Positions 1 to 7,864 of a DNA stretch of 64,000 bases are shown here, in pieces. A program made the position numbers and the translations under genes. Where the stretch lies: NCBI RefSeq assembly GCF_000429045.1, contig NZ_AUBC01000013.1:62001-126000 (forward strand), written 5' to 3'. This DNA is from Salinarimonas rosea DSM 21201. GTDB taxonomy: Bacteria > Pseudomonadota > Alphaproteobacteria > Rhizobiales > Beijerinckiaceae. The notes below the pieces were generated by a model that was given only the letters and a program-made list of their open reading frames with translations, was not told the DNA's origin and did not search any database. Within the stretch, counting starts at the first letter, position 1; every line of letters starts with the position of its first letter.

Positions 1-2
1 GC

Positions 3-377
3 AGCCTCGGGCTCGCGGGCGAAGCCGCCGAGGAGGAGGGCGCCGCACCGCGCCGCAAGCCGATGCACATGGACCTCGCCGGCTCCGCCGCGGAAATGCC
101 GCCCGGTGTGCTCGTGCGTCGCGCGGCCGTCATCGGCGGCTGGCTCGTCGGCTTCGTCGCGGCGATCGCCCTCTTCGGGCTGATCCCGGCCGCGATGCTC
201 CTCACCACGGGCTTCATGCTCGTCGAGGGGCGCGAACGGCTGCCCAAGACGCTCGTCCTCGCGGGCGGGCTCGGGCTCTTCCTCACGCTCGTCTTCGACC
301 GCCTCCTCGCGGTGCCGTGGACGGGGTCGTGGCTCGGCTCGGCGCTGCCCGTCCTGCGTGCGATCCCCTCGATGTAG
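3..377 (+). CDS. Partial membrane protein, TctB-like C-terminus (5' end outside window)
   Basis: The reading frame is open from the left edge, so the true start lies outside. The visible part has a charged Glu/Arg-rich segment and then two or three hydrophobic helices (about residues 33-60 and 70-95 of the visible part) ending near a Leu-Ala-Val-Pro-Trp turn. That helix-charged loop-helix layout resembles the C-terminal half of TctB, the small membrane subunit of tripartite tricarboxylate transporters. The resemblance is by eye only; the partner genes would lie left of the window. An ATG at 63 is in frame but probably internal. Confidence 0.45.
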   Translation, partial: SLGLAGEAAEEEGAAPRRKPMHMDLAGSAAEMPPGVLVRRAAVIGGWLVGFVAAIALFGLIPAAMLLTTGFMLVEGRERLPKTLVLAGGLGLFLTLVFDRLLAVPWTGSWLGSALPVLRAIPSM

Positions 378-470
378 GACGCTCGCCTGTTGAGAACGGC
401 CGGCGCGCGGAGGAACCTCCTTCCCCGCGCCGCCCCGACGTCGTAACCCGGGGCGACGGGGGAGGCGCGC

Positions 471-1286
471 ATGCGGCTGAAGATCACCACCTGGAACATC
501 AACTCCGTGCGCCTGCGGCTGCCGCTCGTGCTGCGCTTCCTCGACGAGCACGCGCCCGACGTCCTGTGCCTGCAGGAGACCAAGTGCCCGGACGACAAGT
601 TCCCGTCCTCCGACCTGCGCAAGGCGGGCTACGAGCACATCCACTTCGTCGGGCAGAAGGGCTATCACGGCGTCGCGGTGCTCTCTCGGCTGCCGCTCGA
701 TACGCCGCGGGTGATGAGCTTCTGCGGCAAGGCCGACGCACGCCACATGTCGGTTCGCCTCGCCGCCGGCGCGGGCGCGGCGGCGGGGATCACGATCCAC
801 AATTTCTACGTCCCCGCCGGCGGCGACGTGCCCGACCCGGCGCTGAACGAGAAGTTCGCCCACAAGCTCCAGTTCCTCGCCGAGATGCGCGCCTGGGGCG
901 GCGCCGAGCGCCCGACCGCGGCGCCGGCGATCCTCGTCGGCGACCTCAACGTCGCGCCGCTCCAGCACGACGTGTGGAGCCACAAGCAGCTGCTCGGCGT
1001 CGTCAGCCACACGCCGGTCGAGACCGAGGCGCTGGAGACGCTGCGCGGCGAGGCCGGCTGGGCCGACGCGGCGCGCGTGCTCGTGCCGGAGCCGGAGAAG
1101 ATCTACACGTGGTGGAGCTACCGCGCGCCCGACTGGGTGAAGGCGAACAAGGGCCGGCGGCTCGACCACGTCTGGCTCTCGCCCGACCTGATGGGCACCT
1201 GCCGCGCCGTCGACGTCCTGCGCGACGCCCGCGGCTGGGACCGGCCGTCGGACCATGCGCCGGTGACGGCGACGCTGGAGCTGTGA
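471..1286 (+). CDS. xthA: Exodeoxyribonuclease III (AP endonuclease)
   Basis: 271 residues, the usual size for the XthA family of endonuclease/exonuclease/phosphatase-fold enzymes that cut DNA 5' to abasic sites in base excision repair. Visible family motifs are TTWNINS at the N-terminus (metal and phosphate ligand Asn9), the LQETK box (Glu36), VGDLNVAP in the middle, the RRLDHVW strand and the closing SDHAPV with the catalytic Asp-His pair. The ATG at 471 follows a purine-rich GGGGGAGG. Its stop overlaps the GTG of the next gene in a GTGA junction, so the acetyltransferase downstream is probably translationally coupled. Confidence 0.95.
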   Translation: MRLKITTWNINSVRLRLPLVLRFLDEHAPDVLCLQETKCPDDKFPSSDLRKAGYEHIHFVGQKGYHGVAVLSRLPLDTPRVMSFCGKADARHMSVRLAAGAGAAAGITIHNFYVPAGGDVPDPALNEKFAHKLQFLAEMRAWGGAERPTAAPAILVGDLNVAPLQHDVWSHKQLLGVVSHTPVETEALETLRGEAGWADAARVLVPEPEKIYTWWSYRAPDWVKANKGRRLDHVWLSPDLMGTCRAVDVLRDARGWDRPSDHAPVTATLEL

Positions 1287-1804
1287 GCGCGCTTCCCCCC
1301 GATCTCTGGTCGTCGCTCGCGGTCGAGACGCCGCGCCTCGTGCTGCGCCCGCTCGTGCCCGCCGACGCGCCGGCGCTGCGGGCGATCACCGACGATCCGG
1401 CGGTGGCGCCCTTCGTCTCGTTCCTGGCCCAGCCCTTCGGCCTCGACGACGCCCGCGCGCTGATCGCCCGCAACGGGGAGGGCGCCACGGAGCGCTTCCT
1501 CGGCATCGTCCGGGACGACGCGCTCGTCGGCGTGATCGGCGCGCATGCGCATGCGCCGGTGGACGATCGCCCGGCCGTCGAGATCGGCTACTGGCTAGCC
1601 GCCGGGGCGCGGGGCGCCGGCTACGCCCGCGAGGCGGCGCGCGGGCTCGTCGCCCGGCTGCGGGCGCTCGCGCCGGAGGCGATCGTCGTGGCGGAAGTGA
1701 CGCTGGAGAACGCGGCCTCCCGGCGGCTGCTCGGCGATATCGGCTTCGTGCCGGCCGGCACCCCGGGCAAGCGGCCGGGCCGGAAGATGATGTTGCTACT
1801 ATAG
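1283..1804 (+). CDS. GNAT family N-acetyltransferase (RimJ/RimL-like)
   Basis: 173 residues from a GTG that overlaps the xthA stop. The opening ETPRLVLRPLVPADAPAL is the typical first strand and helix of the RimJ/RimL/Ser-acetyltransferase branch of GNAT enzymes. The acetyl-CoA loop is seen as GYWLAAGARGAGYAREAA, followed by the family's ENAASRRLLGDIGFVP motif. These enzymes acetylate N-termini of ribosomal proteins or small amines; the substrate cannot be told from sequence. The long upstream extension in the same frame is antisense-like shadow over xthA, so the coupled GTG is preferred. Confidence 0.85.
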   Translation: MSALPPDLWSSLAVETPRLVLRPLVPADAPALRAITDDPAVAPFVSFLAQPFGLDDARALIARNGEGATERFLGIVRDDALVGVIGAHAHAPVDDRPAVEIGYWLAAGARGAGYAREAARGLVARLRALAPEAIVVAEVTLENAASRRLLGDIGFVPAGTPGKRPGRKMMLLL

Positions 1805-1846
1805 GTCTGCAATACACGCGACGCGACGTCTGGAGTACGGTGCTGA

Positions 1847-1863
1847 AAGCTGAATTTCAGCTT
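1847..1863. promoter_or_regulatory. Perfect 8-1-8 palindrome upstream of the rhodanese gene
   Basis: AAGCTGAA-T-TTCAGCTT is a perfect inverted repeat in the unusually AT-rich 190-base gap between the acetyltransferase and the rhodanese gene. There is no T run after it, so it looks more like a protein-binding site than a terminator. No regulator is assigned. Confidence 0.35.
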
Positions 1864-1994
1864 ATATTCGTGCTTTCGGGCGAGCGTTGATCGATGCGCT
1901 CACGGCGTCAAGTCCCATAAACATTTGATTCAGCTCCACGTGGTGAAATCCTCCCGTGCGCCTCCCGAACCCGCGCACCCAGGAGGTCAAGACC

Positions 1995-2420
1995 ATGCGC
2001 AAGCTCGCCATCTATGCCGCCGGCATCCTGCTCGCCGCCGGCCTCGCCACCTCCGCGCACGCGGATCTCGCGCCGCTGGAGATCGAGGGCGCCACCACCC
2101 TCGACGCCGACGGCGTCATCGAGCTCGTCACCTCGACGCCGAGCCTCGTCATCCTCGACAACCGCAGCCAGGGCGACTACGACGCCGGCCACATCGAGGG
2201 CGCGGTTCGCCTGATCGACACCGACATCGCCTCGGAGGCGGACATCGTCGCCCATGCGGCGAAGGACGACCCGGTGCTGTTCTACTGCAACGGCCTCTCC
2301 TGCGGCCGCGCAGCCAACGCCGTGATCAAGGCGGTCGGCTACGGCTACTCGGACGTCTACTACTACGCGCTCGGCATGGAGGAGTGGAAGGAGCGGGGGC
2401 TGCCCCTCGTCTCGAACTGA
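1995..2420 (+). CDS. Exported rhodanese-like sulfurtransferase domain protein
   Basis: 141 residues. A strong AGGAGG at 1981-1986 sets the ATG at 1995. Residues 1-24 form a signal peptide ending in SAHA-D, so the protein is likely periplasmic. The rest is a single rhodanese domain: [19 protein letters not shown] is the conserved strand-helix signature and [11 protein letters not shown] carries the predicted catalytic Cys98 with a second Cys103. Such single-domain proteins move sulfane sulfur or act as redox/stress proteins. It stands alone; a long hairpin follows it. Confidence 0.85.
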   Translation: MRKLAIYAAGILLAAGLATSAHADLAPLEIEGATTLDADGVIELVTSTPSLVILDNRSQGDYDAGHIEGAVRLIDTDIASEADIVAHAAKDDPVLFYCNGLSCGRAANAVIKAVGYGYSDVYYYALGMEEWKERGLPLVSN

Positions 2421-2428
2421 CCCGCAAC

Positions 2429-2467
2429 CGCATCGTCCCGGCGCGGTCGAGGCGCCGGGACGATGCG
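2429..2467 (+). terminator. 15-bp hairpin after the rhodanese gene
   Basis: A perfect 15-base inverted repeat (arms 2429-2443 and 2453-2467, loop 9) lies in the gap before the chemoreceptor gene. No U-tract follows, so it is a terminator-like or mRNA-stabilising hairpin. Confidence 0.55.
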
Positions 2468-2505
2468 CGCACACGCGAAGCCCACTCCCGGAGGCCGAGC
2501 CCGTC

Positions 2506-4332
2506 ATGACCGAGCACAAGAAGCTTCTCGCCATCCTGATCGCATCGGCGGTGCTCAACTGCATCGCGGCGGTCGGCGTGATGTCCCTCGTCACCTCGCG
2601 CTACGAGGGCGCCGTCCACGAGGCCACGGCCGCCCAGCTCGGCTCCATCCTCAACGGCTACGTCTCCGATGCCGGGAGCGACTATGCGCGGCAGGTGACG
2701 GCGCTCACGACCCAGATCGCCCAGGTCGCGGAGCTGCGCCAGGCGGCGGGCGGCGGCGATGCCGCTGCGGCGGGCGCCGTGCTGCCGGAGATGCTGCGCC
2801 GTGAGGCGGTGACCTCCGGCGCCGTCGCCGTCTCCGGTCTGGCGCTCTACCGCCCGGACGGGACGCTGATCGCCGAGCATGCGGTCGTGCCGGGCTTCGC
2901 GTCGCCGGCGGACCTGCCGGCGCGGCTCGCCGGCCGATCGGGCGCGGCCGCGCTCGAGGCATTGCGGATCGACTGGTCGGCGGCCGGCGCGCCGCGGCTC
3001 GGTATCGTGGTTCCCGTCGGCGGCCTGCGGGTGGTCGGATACCTCGCAGTGCATTCCGACCCGCTGCATGCGCTGAGCGCGCTGGACGAGCGGCTCGGCC
3101 TCGAGCTCGCTTTCCTCTCCGCCGCCGACGGTCGCATGCTCGCCGATCTCGGCGGCTACGCCCTTCCCGAAGGGGCGGTGCCGGCCTCCGCCACCCTGCC
3201 GATCCTCGACGCCGAGGGTCAGCCCGCCTTCGACGTCGCCGCGCGCTGGGACGTGGCGCGCTCCGCCGCGACCATGGCGGAGACGAAGACGTTCTCGCTG
3301 GGCGTGCTCGTCGCCGTGGTCGCCCTCGTCGGGCTCGGCACGATCGCCCTCGTCTTCCGCCTGATGCGTCGCATCGCCCGCGCCGAGTCGGCCGCTGCCG
3401 AGGCCACCATGCGGGCGCGCGTCGCCGAGGAGGAGGAGCGCCGCGCCGCCGACGATGCGCGCACGCGGGAGGCGGCGGAGGCGCGCCGCCGGGAGATGAT
3501 GGCGATGGCGGACGCGCTCGACGCCTCCGTCGCCGGCGTGGTCCAGGCGCTGTCGAGCGCAGCGGCGCAGATCGAGGGCTCCGCGGGCGGCCTCGTCGCG
3601 CTCGCCGCCACCACCACCGATCGCGGCCGGGAAGCCGGCGAGGCGTCGGCACGCGCCAGTGCCGACGTGCAGACGGTCGCCTCGGCCAGCGAGGAGCTGA
3701 GCCATTCGATCTCCGAGATCGGCGGGCGCGTCTCGCAGGCTTCCGAGATCGCCGGCTCGGCCGTCTCGGAAGCCGCGGCGGTGGGCGACAAGGTCCGCGC
3801 GCTGGGCGAGGCCACCGCCCGCATCAGTGACGTGGTCGAGCTCATCGACGCCATCGCCGCGCAGACGAACCTGCTCGCGCTCAACGCCACGATCGAGGCG
3901 GCGCGTGCGGGCGAGGCGGGGAAGGGCTTCGCGGTCGTGGCCGCCGAGGTGAAGACGCTCGCGGCGCAGACCGCCAAGGCCACGGAAGAGATCACCGGGC
4001 AGATCGGCGCCGTGCAGGGCGCGTCCGGCGAGGTCGTCGCCGCGATCGACGGGATCAGCCGCACGATCCGCGAGATCAGCGGGATCTCCACCCAGGTCGC
4101 CGCGACCGTCGAGCAGCAGCGCGCCGCCACCTCCGAGATCGCCCGCTCGGTCGCGCAGGCCGCGCAGGGCGCCGCCGGCATCGCCGGCAACGTCTCCGAG
4201 GTCACCGACGCCGCGGCGCAGACGACCGACAAGGCCGGCGAGCTGCGCACGGCGTCGGGCGCGCTGACCGAGCAGGCCGAGCGGCTGCGCCGCGAGATGG
4301 CGGCCTTCCTGGGCAAGCTCAGGGCGGCGTAA
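2506..4332 (+). CDS. Methyl-accepting chemotaxis protein (periplasmic sensor type)
   Basis: 608 residues. Transmembrane helix 1 is at about 8-28 and helix 2 at about 265-285, enclosing a roughly 235-residue periplasmic sensor that I cannot assign to a known ligand domain. After helix 2 comes a charged Glu/Arg/Ala-rich helix (about 290-335) and then the MCP signalling domain to the C-terminus. The signalling hairpin tip is explicit at about 447-485 ([20 protein letters not shown], then [12 protein letters not shown]). Receptors like this feed CheW/CheA to steer flagella; flagellar genes sit at 34-37 kb. No CheR/CheB tether pentapeptide is seen at the C-terminus. Confidence 0.93.
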   Translation: MTEHKKLLAILIASAVLNCIAAVGVMSLVTSRYEGAVHEATAAQLGSILNGYVSDAGSDYARQVTALTTQIAQVAELRQAAGGGDAAAAGAVLPEMLRREAVTSGAVAVSGLALYRPDGTLIAEHAVVPGFASPADLPARLAGRSGAAALEALRIDWSAAGAPRLGIVVPVGGLRVVGYLAVHSDPLHALSALDERLGLELAFLSAADGRMLADLGGYALPEGAVPASATLPILDAEGQPAFDVAARWDVARSAATMAETKTFSLGVLVAVVALVGLGTIALVFRLMRRIARAESAAAEATMRARVAEEEERRAADDARTREAAEARRREMMAMADALDASVAGVVQALSSAAAQIEGSAGGLVALAATTTDRGREAGEASARASADVQTVASASEELSHSISEIGGRVSQASEIAGSAVSEAAAVGDKVRALGEATARISDVVELIDAIAAQTNLLALNATIEAARAGEAGKGFAVVAAEVKTLAAQTAKATEEITGQIGAVQGASGEVVAAIDGISRTIREISGISTQVAATVEQQRAATSEIARSVAQAAQGAAGIAGNVSEVTDAAAQTTDKAGELRTASGALTEQAERLRREMAAFLGKLRAA

Positions 4333-4357
4333 GGCGCTTGACGCGCAAGACAGCCGC

Positions 4358-4801
4358 TCACCCCAGCCGCGCGCCGACCCGCATCAGGTCCTGCGTCAGG
4401 CTCTCGAGCTCGGCGGCGAGGATCGCGTGCATGCCCGCCGCGGCACGGGGATACTCTTCCAGGACGCGGCGCATCAGCGGTCGGGTGAGGCGAATCACGC
4501 TCGCCGGCTCGCGCGCCGTCGCCGTCGCGGGGCGGCGGGTCTCGGCGAAGAGCGCGGCGGCGCCGATCAGGTCGCCGGCGCGCGCCACGGTGACGGGCTT
4601 GCCGCCCTCCACGTCGAGCCCGATCGCGCCCTCGGCGACGACGAAGCCGCATTCGGCCCGGTCGCCCTTGCGGAACAGGGCCTCCCCCTGGCGCAAGCGC
4701 CGCTTGTCGGCGGCGAAGGCGAGCAGGCGCAGGCCGTCGCGATCGATCAGGCCGATCAGGGGAGCGCTCGCCAGGAGCGCGATATCGTCGTCGAGGGACA
4801 T
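4358..4801 (-). CDS. Cyclic nucleotide-binding domain protein, partner of CenR
   Basis: 147 residues, essentially one CRP-type cNMP-binding beta-roll with no DNA-binding domain. The FRKGDRAECGFVVAEGAIGL segment is the roll's signature and AGDLIGAAALF takes the place of the phosphate-binding cassette, though the canonical Arg-Ser pair of true cAMP binders is not clear. It lies 21 bases downstream of the cenR gene on the same strand, an arrangement I recall as conserved in Rhizobiales, so it probably acts in the same envelope-control pathway. Ligand unknown. Confidence 0.75.
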   Translation of the reverse strand: MSLDDDIALLASAPLIGLIDRDGLRLLAFAADKRRLRQGEALFRKGDRAECGFVVAEGAIGLDVEGGKPVTVARAGDLIGAAALFAETRRPATATAREPASVIRLTRPLMRRVLEEYPRAAAGMHAILAAELESLTQDLMRVGARLG

Positions 4802-4822
4802 CGCGCCTCGGGCGTCGCTGGA

Positions 4823-5509
4823 TCAGGGCAGCAGCTTGTAGCCGCCGCCCTCGGTGACGAGGAAGCGCGCCGCCGACGGATTCGGCTCGATCTTCTGGCG
4901 CAAGCGGTAGATGTGCGTCTCGAGCGTGTGTGTCGTGACGTTGGAATTGTAGCCCCAGACCTCGGCGAGCAGCGTGTCGCGCGAGACCACCTTCTGCCCG
5001 GCGCGGAACAGGAAGCGCAGGATCGCGGTCTCCTTCTCCGTGAGCTTGAGCTTCGAGCCCTTCTCCGACACGAGCAGCTTCGCGCCGGGCCGGAACGAGT
5101 AGGGCCCGATCTGGAAGATCGCGTCCTCGGAGGCCGCGTATTGCCGCAGCTGCGCGCGGATGCGCGCCAGCAGCACCGCGAACTTGAAGGGCTTGACCAC
5201 GTAGTCGTTGGCGCCCGCCTCGAGGCCGAGCACGGTGTCCGCGTCCGAGCCCTGGCCCGTGAGCATGATCACCGGCGAGCGGAAGCCGTGCTTGCGCATG
5301 AGCTTGACGCCCTCGCGCCCGTCCATGTCCGGCAGGCCCACGTCCATGATGACGAGGTCGATGCGGTCCGCCTGCACGGCCTTCATCGCCTCCCCCGCCG
5401 TCTCGGCGGTGGTGACGACGAACTCGTCGTAGAGGGCGAGCTGCTCGGCGAGCGTGTCGCGCAGATCCTGGTCGTCGTCGACGACGAGTATCCGGTTGGC
5501 GTTCGACAT
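4823..5509 (-). CDS. cenR: Response regulator, CenR/OtpR type (cell envelope regulator)
   Basis: 228 residues, OmpR-family layout. The receiver domain (1-120) shows the acidic pocket Asp11-Asp12, phosphoacceptor Asp56 in IMDVGLPDMDG, Thr84 and Lys106 in VVKPFKF. The winged-helix effector (about 130-228) includes LTEKETAILRFLFRAGQKVVSR and THTLETHIYRLRQKIEP. The wording closely matches CenR of Caulobacter and OtpR of Brucella, regulators of cell-envelope homeostasis. The flanking cNMP-binding gene and divergent L,D-transpeptidase support this. The start follows GAGGAC. The cognate kinase (CenK) is not in the window. Confidence 0.82.
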   Translation of the reverse strand: MSNANRILVVDDDQDLRDTLAEQLALYDEFVVTTAETAGEAMKAVQADRIDLVIMDVGLPDMDGREGVKLMRKHGFRSPVIMLTGQGSDADTVLGLEAGANDYVVKPFKFAVLLARIRAQLRQYAASEDAIFQIGPYSFRPGAKLLVSEKGSKLKLTEKETAILRFLFRAGQKVVSRDTLLAEVWGYNSNVTTHTLETHIYRLRQKIEPNPSAARFLVTEGGGYKLLP

Positions 5510-5648
5510 GGGAAGTCCTCGACCACGGAGCCGTGTCGCTCACGGCTGTAGACTAAACCGCCGTCTCCCGGCAACAAGCGGCGGCAGGGAGTCGGGAGGG
5601 GTTATGCCCAGGCGATTGCCGGGAGACCCGCCGGGAAGGGAGGCCTCG

Positions 5649-6179
5649 ATGCCGTCGCACACGCTCTCGCGCATCGCCGTATACCGCGCGGCCGGCCCGC
5701 GCCACCGCGGCCGGCTCGTGGCGGGGAGCCTCGTTCTGCCCTGCGCCCTGGGCCGCGGCGGCATCCGCCGGGACAAGCGCGAGGGTGACGGCGCGACGCC
5801 GGCGGGCACGGTGCGCCCGCTCGGCGCCTTCTTCCGCGCCGATCGCGGAAGCCGGCCGGCCACGCTGCTGCCGCTCGCGGTGATTCGCGAGGCGGACGGC
5901 TGGTGCGACGCGCCCGGCGATCGCAACTACAATCGCCCGGTGCTGCTGCCCTACCCGGCGAGCGCCGAGCGGATGCGCCGGGACGACGCGCTCTACGACA
6001 TCGTGGTCGACCTCTCGGCCAACCGCGGGCCGATCCGAAAAGGGCGCGGCAGCGCGATCTTCCTGCACGTGGCGAAGCCGGGCTTCCTGCCGACCGAGGG
6101 CTGCATCGCGCTCGAGAAGCGGGCACTGCGGCGGCTTCTCGCCCGGATCGGGCCGCGCACGCGCTTCGTCGTGGGCTGA
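5649..6179 (+). CDS. L,D-transpeptidase catalytic domain (YkuD) protein
   Basis: 176 residues with no signal peptide or membrane helix visible. The YkuD active site appears as His140...Glu150-Gly151-Cys152-Ile in a HVAKPGFLPTEGCIAL segment; Cys152 would be the acyl-accepting nucleophile that builds 3-3 peptidoglycan cross-links or attaches proteins to peptidoglycan. The ATG at 5649 has AAGGGAGG five bases upstream; an in-frame ATG at 5604 is possible. It is transcribed away from cenR across a 139-base shared control region, which fits control by that envelope regulator. Lack of an export signal is typical of this short subfamily. Confidence 0.82.
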   Translation: MPSHTLSRIAVYRAAGPRHRGRLVAGSLVLPCALGRGGIRRDKREGDGATPAGTVRPLGAFFRADRGSRPATLLPLAVIREADGWCDAPGDRNYNRPVLLPYPASAERMRRDDALYDIVVDLSANRGPIRKGRGSAIFLHVAKPGFLPTEGCIALEKRALRRLLARIGPRTRFVVG

Positions 6180-6202
6180 CGCGCGACCCGGGCGGTCGGG
6201 GC

Positions 6203-6706
6203 TCAGTGCGCGCCGTGGCCCATCGGGGGTGTGCGCGAGCCGAGCGCGCCCACCGAGAAGACGACGGGCACCTCGCCGGCGCGCTCGAACACGAGCGTGC
6301 CGGCGAATGTCTCGCCCTCCGCGAGCGGCCGCTTCAGGCCCATGAGCATCACGTGGTAGCCGCCGGGCGCGAGGGCGACGCTCCCGCCGGGCGGGATCTC
6401 GAGGCCGCCCTGGACCGGCGCCATGCGCGCGACGCCGTCGACCGTCTCCATCGAGTGGACCTCGAAGCGCTCGGAGATCTCGGCGGAGCCGCCGAGGAGC
6501 CGGTCGGGCTCGGAGCCGGTGTTGACGATCGTCAGGTAGCCGCCGGCGACCGGCGCGGCGCCGGGTGTCGCGCGCGACCAGGGCGTCTCGACGCGGATGT
6601 CGCCGGCGCCGAACGTATCCGCCGCGAAGGCGGGGAGGAGGGGCGCGCCGGCGAGGCCGAGCGCGAGGGCGGCCGCGAGCGCGGCGCGGGTGAAGTGGGC
6701 GAGCAT
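6203..6706 (-). CDS. Copper chaperone PCuAC
   Basis: 167 residues. Residues 1-29 are a signal peptide ending AFA-A, so the protein is periplasmic. The mature part is the PCuAC beta-barrel: WSRATPGAAPVAGGYLTIVN is the signature, and the copper ligands follow the family spacing at His84, Met95, His118 and Met120. PCuAC delivers Cu(I) to the CuA/CuB sites of cytochrome oxidase. A His/Met-rich tail (PPMGHGAH) ends the protein. It is the second gene of a minus-strand pair with a Cys-rich small protein upstream. Confidence 0.9.
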   Translation of the reverse strand: MLAHFTRAALAAALALGLAGAPLLPAFAADTFGAGDIRVETPWSRATPGAAPVAGGYLTIVNTGSEPDRLLGGSAEISERFEVHSMETVDGVARMAPVQGGLEIPPGGSVALAPGGYHVMLMGLKRPLAEGETFAGTLVFERAGEVPVVFSVGALGSRTPPMGHGAH

Positions 6707-6777
6707 GGCTAGGGTCTCCGGGCGGATCGCTGCGATCCGGATCGCTCGAGGATGGGAAAAGGGAGGGCTCGGGGCGA

Positions 6778-7164
6778 TCAGGAGACGGGCGGCGCACGGG
6801 CGCCGAGGGGAGCCGTGGACGGCCGCGGACGCGGGGCGTCGAGGCGCGCGGCGAACCGTGCGAGGGGCTCTGCGACGCGCATCGGCGGGGACGTCGCCGC
6901 CGACGGCGCCAGCGCCGGGCCGGAGGGGCCCGCACCCAGGCGGCAGGCGTGCCAGCAGGCGTCCGCCGGCGCATCGGCCGGCATCGAGCCGTCGACGGGG
7001 CACCAGACCGTTCCCCCCGCGCCGGCCCCTCCCGGGGAGAGGGCGAGGGCTCCCGACAGGCCGCCGAGCAGGCTCGCGAGAACGAGCCCGTAGAGCGCCA
7101 AGACGGCGATCACCGTGCGTGCGGGGCGGGCCAGTCGCGAGAGCGTCCTCGACAGCGTCCTCAT
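6778..7164 (-). CDS. Small Cys-rich membrane/exported protein, DUF2946-like
   Basis: 128 residues from the ATG at 7164. A basic N-terminus and one hydrophobic segment (about 15-44) give a signal anchor. Next come WCPVDGSM and DACWHACR, a small cluster of Cys/His/Met residues suited to metal binding, then a Pro/Ala-rich tail of low complexity. Size, cysteine pattern and position just upstream of a PCuAC gene resemble DUF2946 proteins found in copper loci. A start at 7200 would add 12 residues. The metal role is inferred from context. Confidence 0.6.
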   Translation of the reverse strand: MRTLSRTLSRLARPARTVIAVLALYGLVLASLLGGLSGALALSPGGAGAGGTVWCPVDGSMPADAPADACWHACRLGAGPSGPALAPSAATSPPMRVAEPLARFAARLDAPRPRPSTAPLGARAPPVS

Positions 7165-7225
7165 GGGCGAGGCTCTACGCAAGCCCGGCGCATCGCGCAA
7201 GCGCGGACGGCGGGGCGCGAGGTCG

Positions 7226-7600
7226 CTAGGCGAGGATCACGACGCCCATGGCCACGATGGTCCACGCCGTGGCGTATGCGCCGAGCGCCAGGCGCCGCGT
7301 GGTGCCCGGCAGGCCCCCGGGCTGTGCCGGGACGGTCGCCGGCGTGACGAAGCGCAGGGCGAGCCACCCGCCGAACACGCCCCAGAAGCCGGTCAGCAGC
7401 AGGAAGAGGTGCATCACGCCCCAGCCGATCGTCTCGGGCCCGGCGAGGAGCCCGAACAGCGGCAGGATCGACAGGAGCGGCCAGAGCGCCAGGATCGGCG
7501 TCAGCGCGATCGTCGCGAGCTGCGCCTCGAAGTCCCGGCGGGGGCCGATCAGCCGCGCGCTCGCGTGCCTCTGCGGCTCGGTGAGGGTGCGATGCTCCAT
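7226..7600 (-). CDS. Small integral membrane protein of unknown function
   Basis: 124 residues with about three hydrophobic helices (roughly 28-52, 57-80 and 103-123) and a cytoplasmic N-terminus rich in Arg/His/Glu. The ATG at 7600 is preceded by GGGAG at a good distance. I do not recognise the family. It is divergent from acs across a 264-base gap, so the two could share a control region. Coding potential is supported by the clear hydrophobic pattern and ribosome site. Confidence 0.6.
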   Translation of the reverse strand: MEHRTLTEPQRHASARLIGPRRDFEAQLATIALTPILALWPLLSILPLFGLLAGPETIGWGVMHLFLLLTGFWGVFGGWLALRFVTPATVPAQPGGLPGTTRRLALGAYATAWTIVAMGVVILA

Positions 7601-7864
7601 GATGCTGCTCCCGCGCTGGTGCGCACGTCGATCGTGCCTGCCACGCTTACGTCCTCCGCGGGTCCGCGGTCGCCCCGGGGAAGCGCGGCATTTCGTCCGC
7701 GCCCCCGGGAGGACGGTCGCGCCGCCGGGCCCGCTCGCCCCACCAAAGTGCGATATCCCCCTACCTTGCGGTGCGGCCTGCCCCTCCAGTAACGTGCCGC
7801 GCAACAAAGGTCCGACAGGCGCCGGCGCGGCGCTCGTGCGGCAGGTATCGCGGGGAGGACACGC

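Noticed and set aside
317-1282. N-terminal extension of the acetyltransferase frame
   Set aside because: It overlaps xthA in another frame and shows Arg/Pro/Ala shadow composition with no domain.
3219-5543. Long minus-strand open frame over the chemoreceptor and cenR
   Set aside because: Its part over 2.5-4.3 kb is antisense to a full chemoreceptor gene; the part over cenR is out of frame with it.
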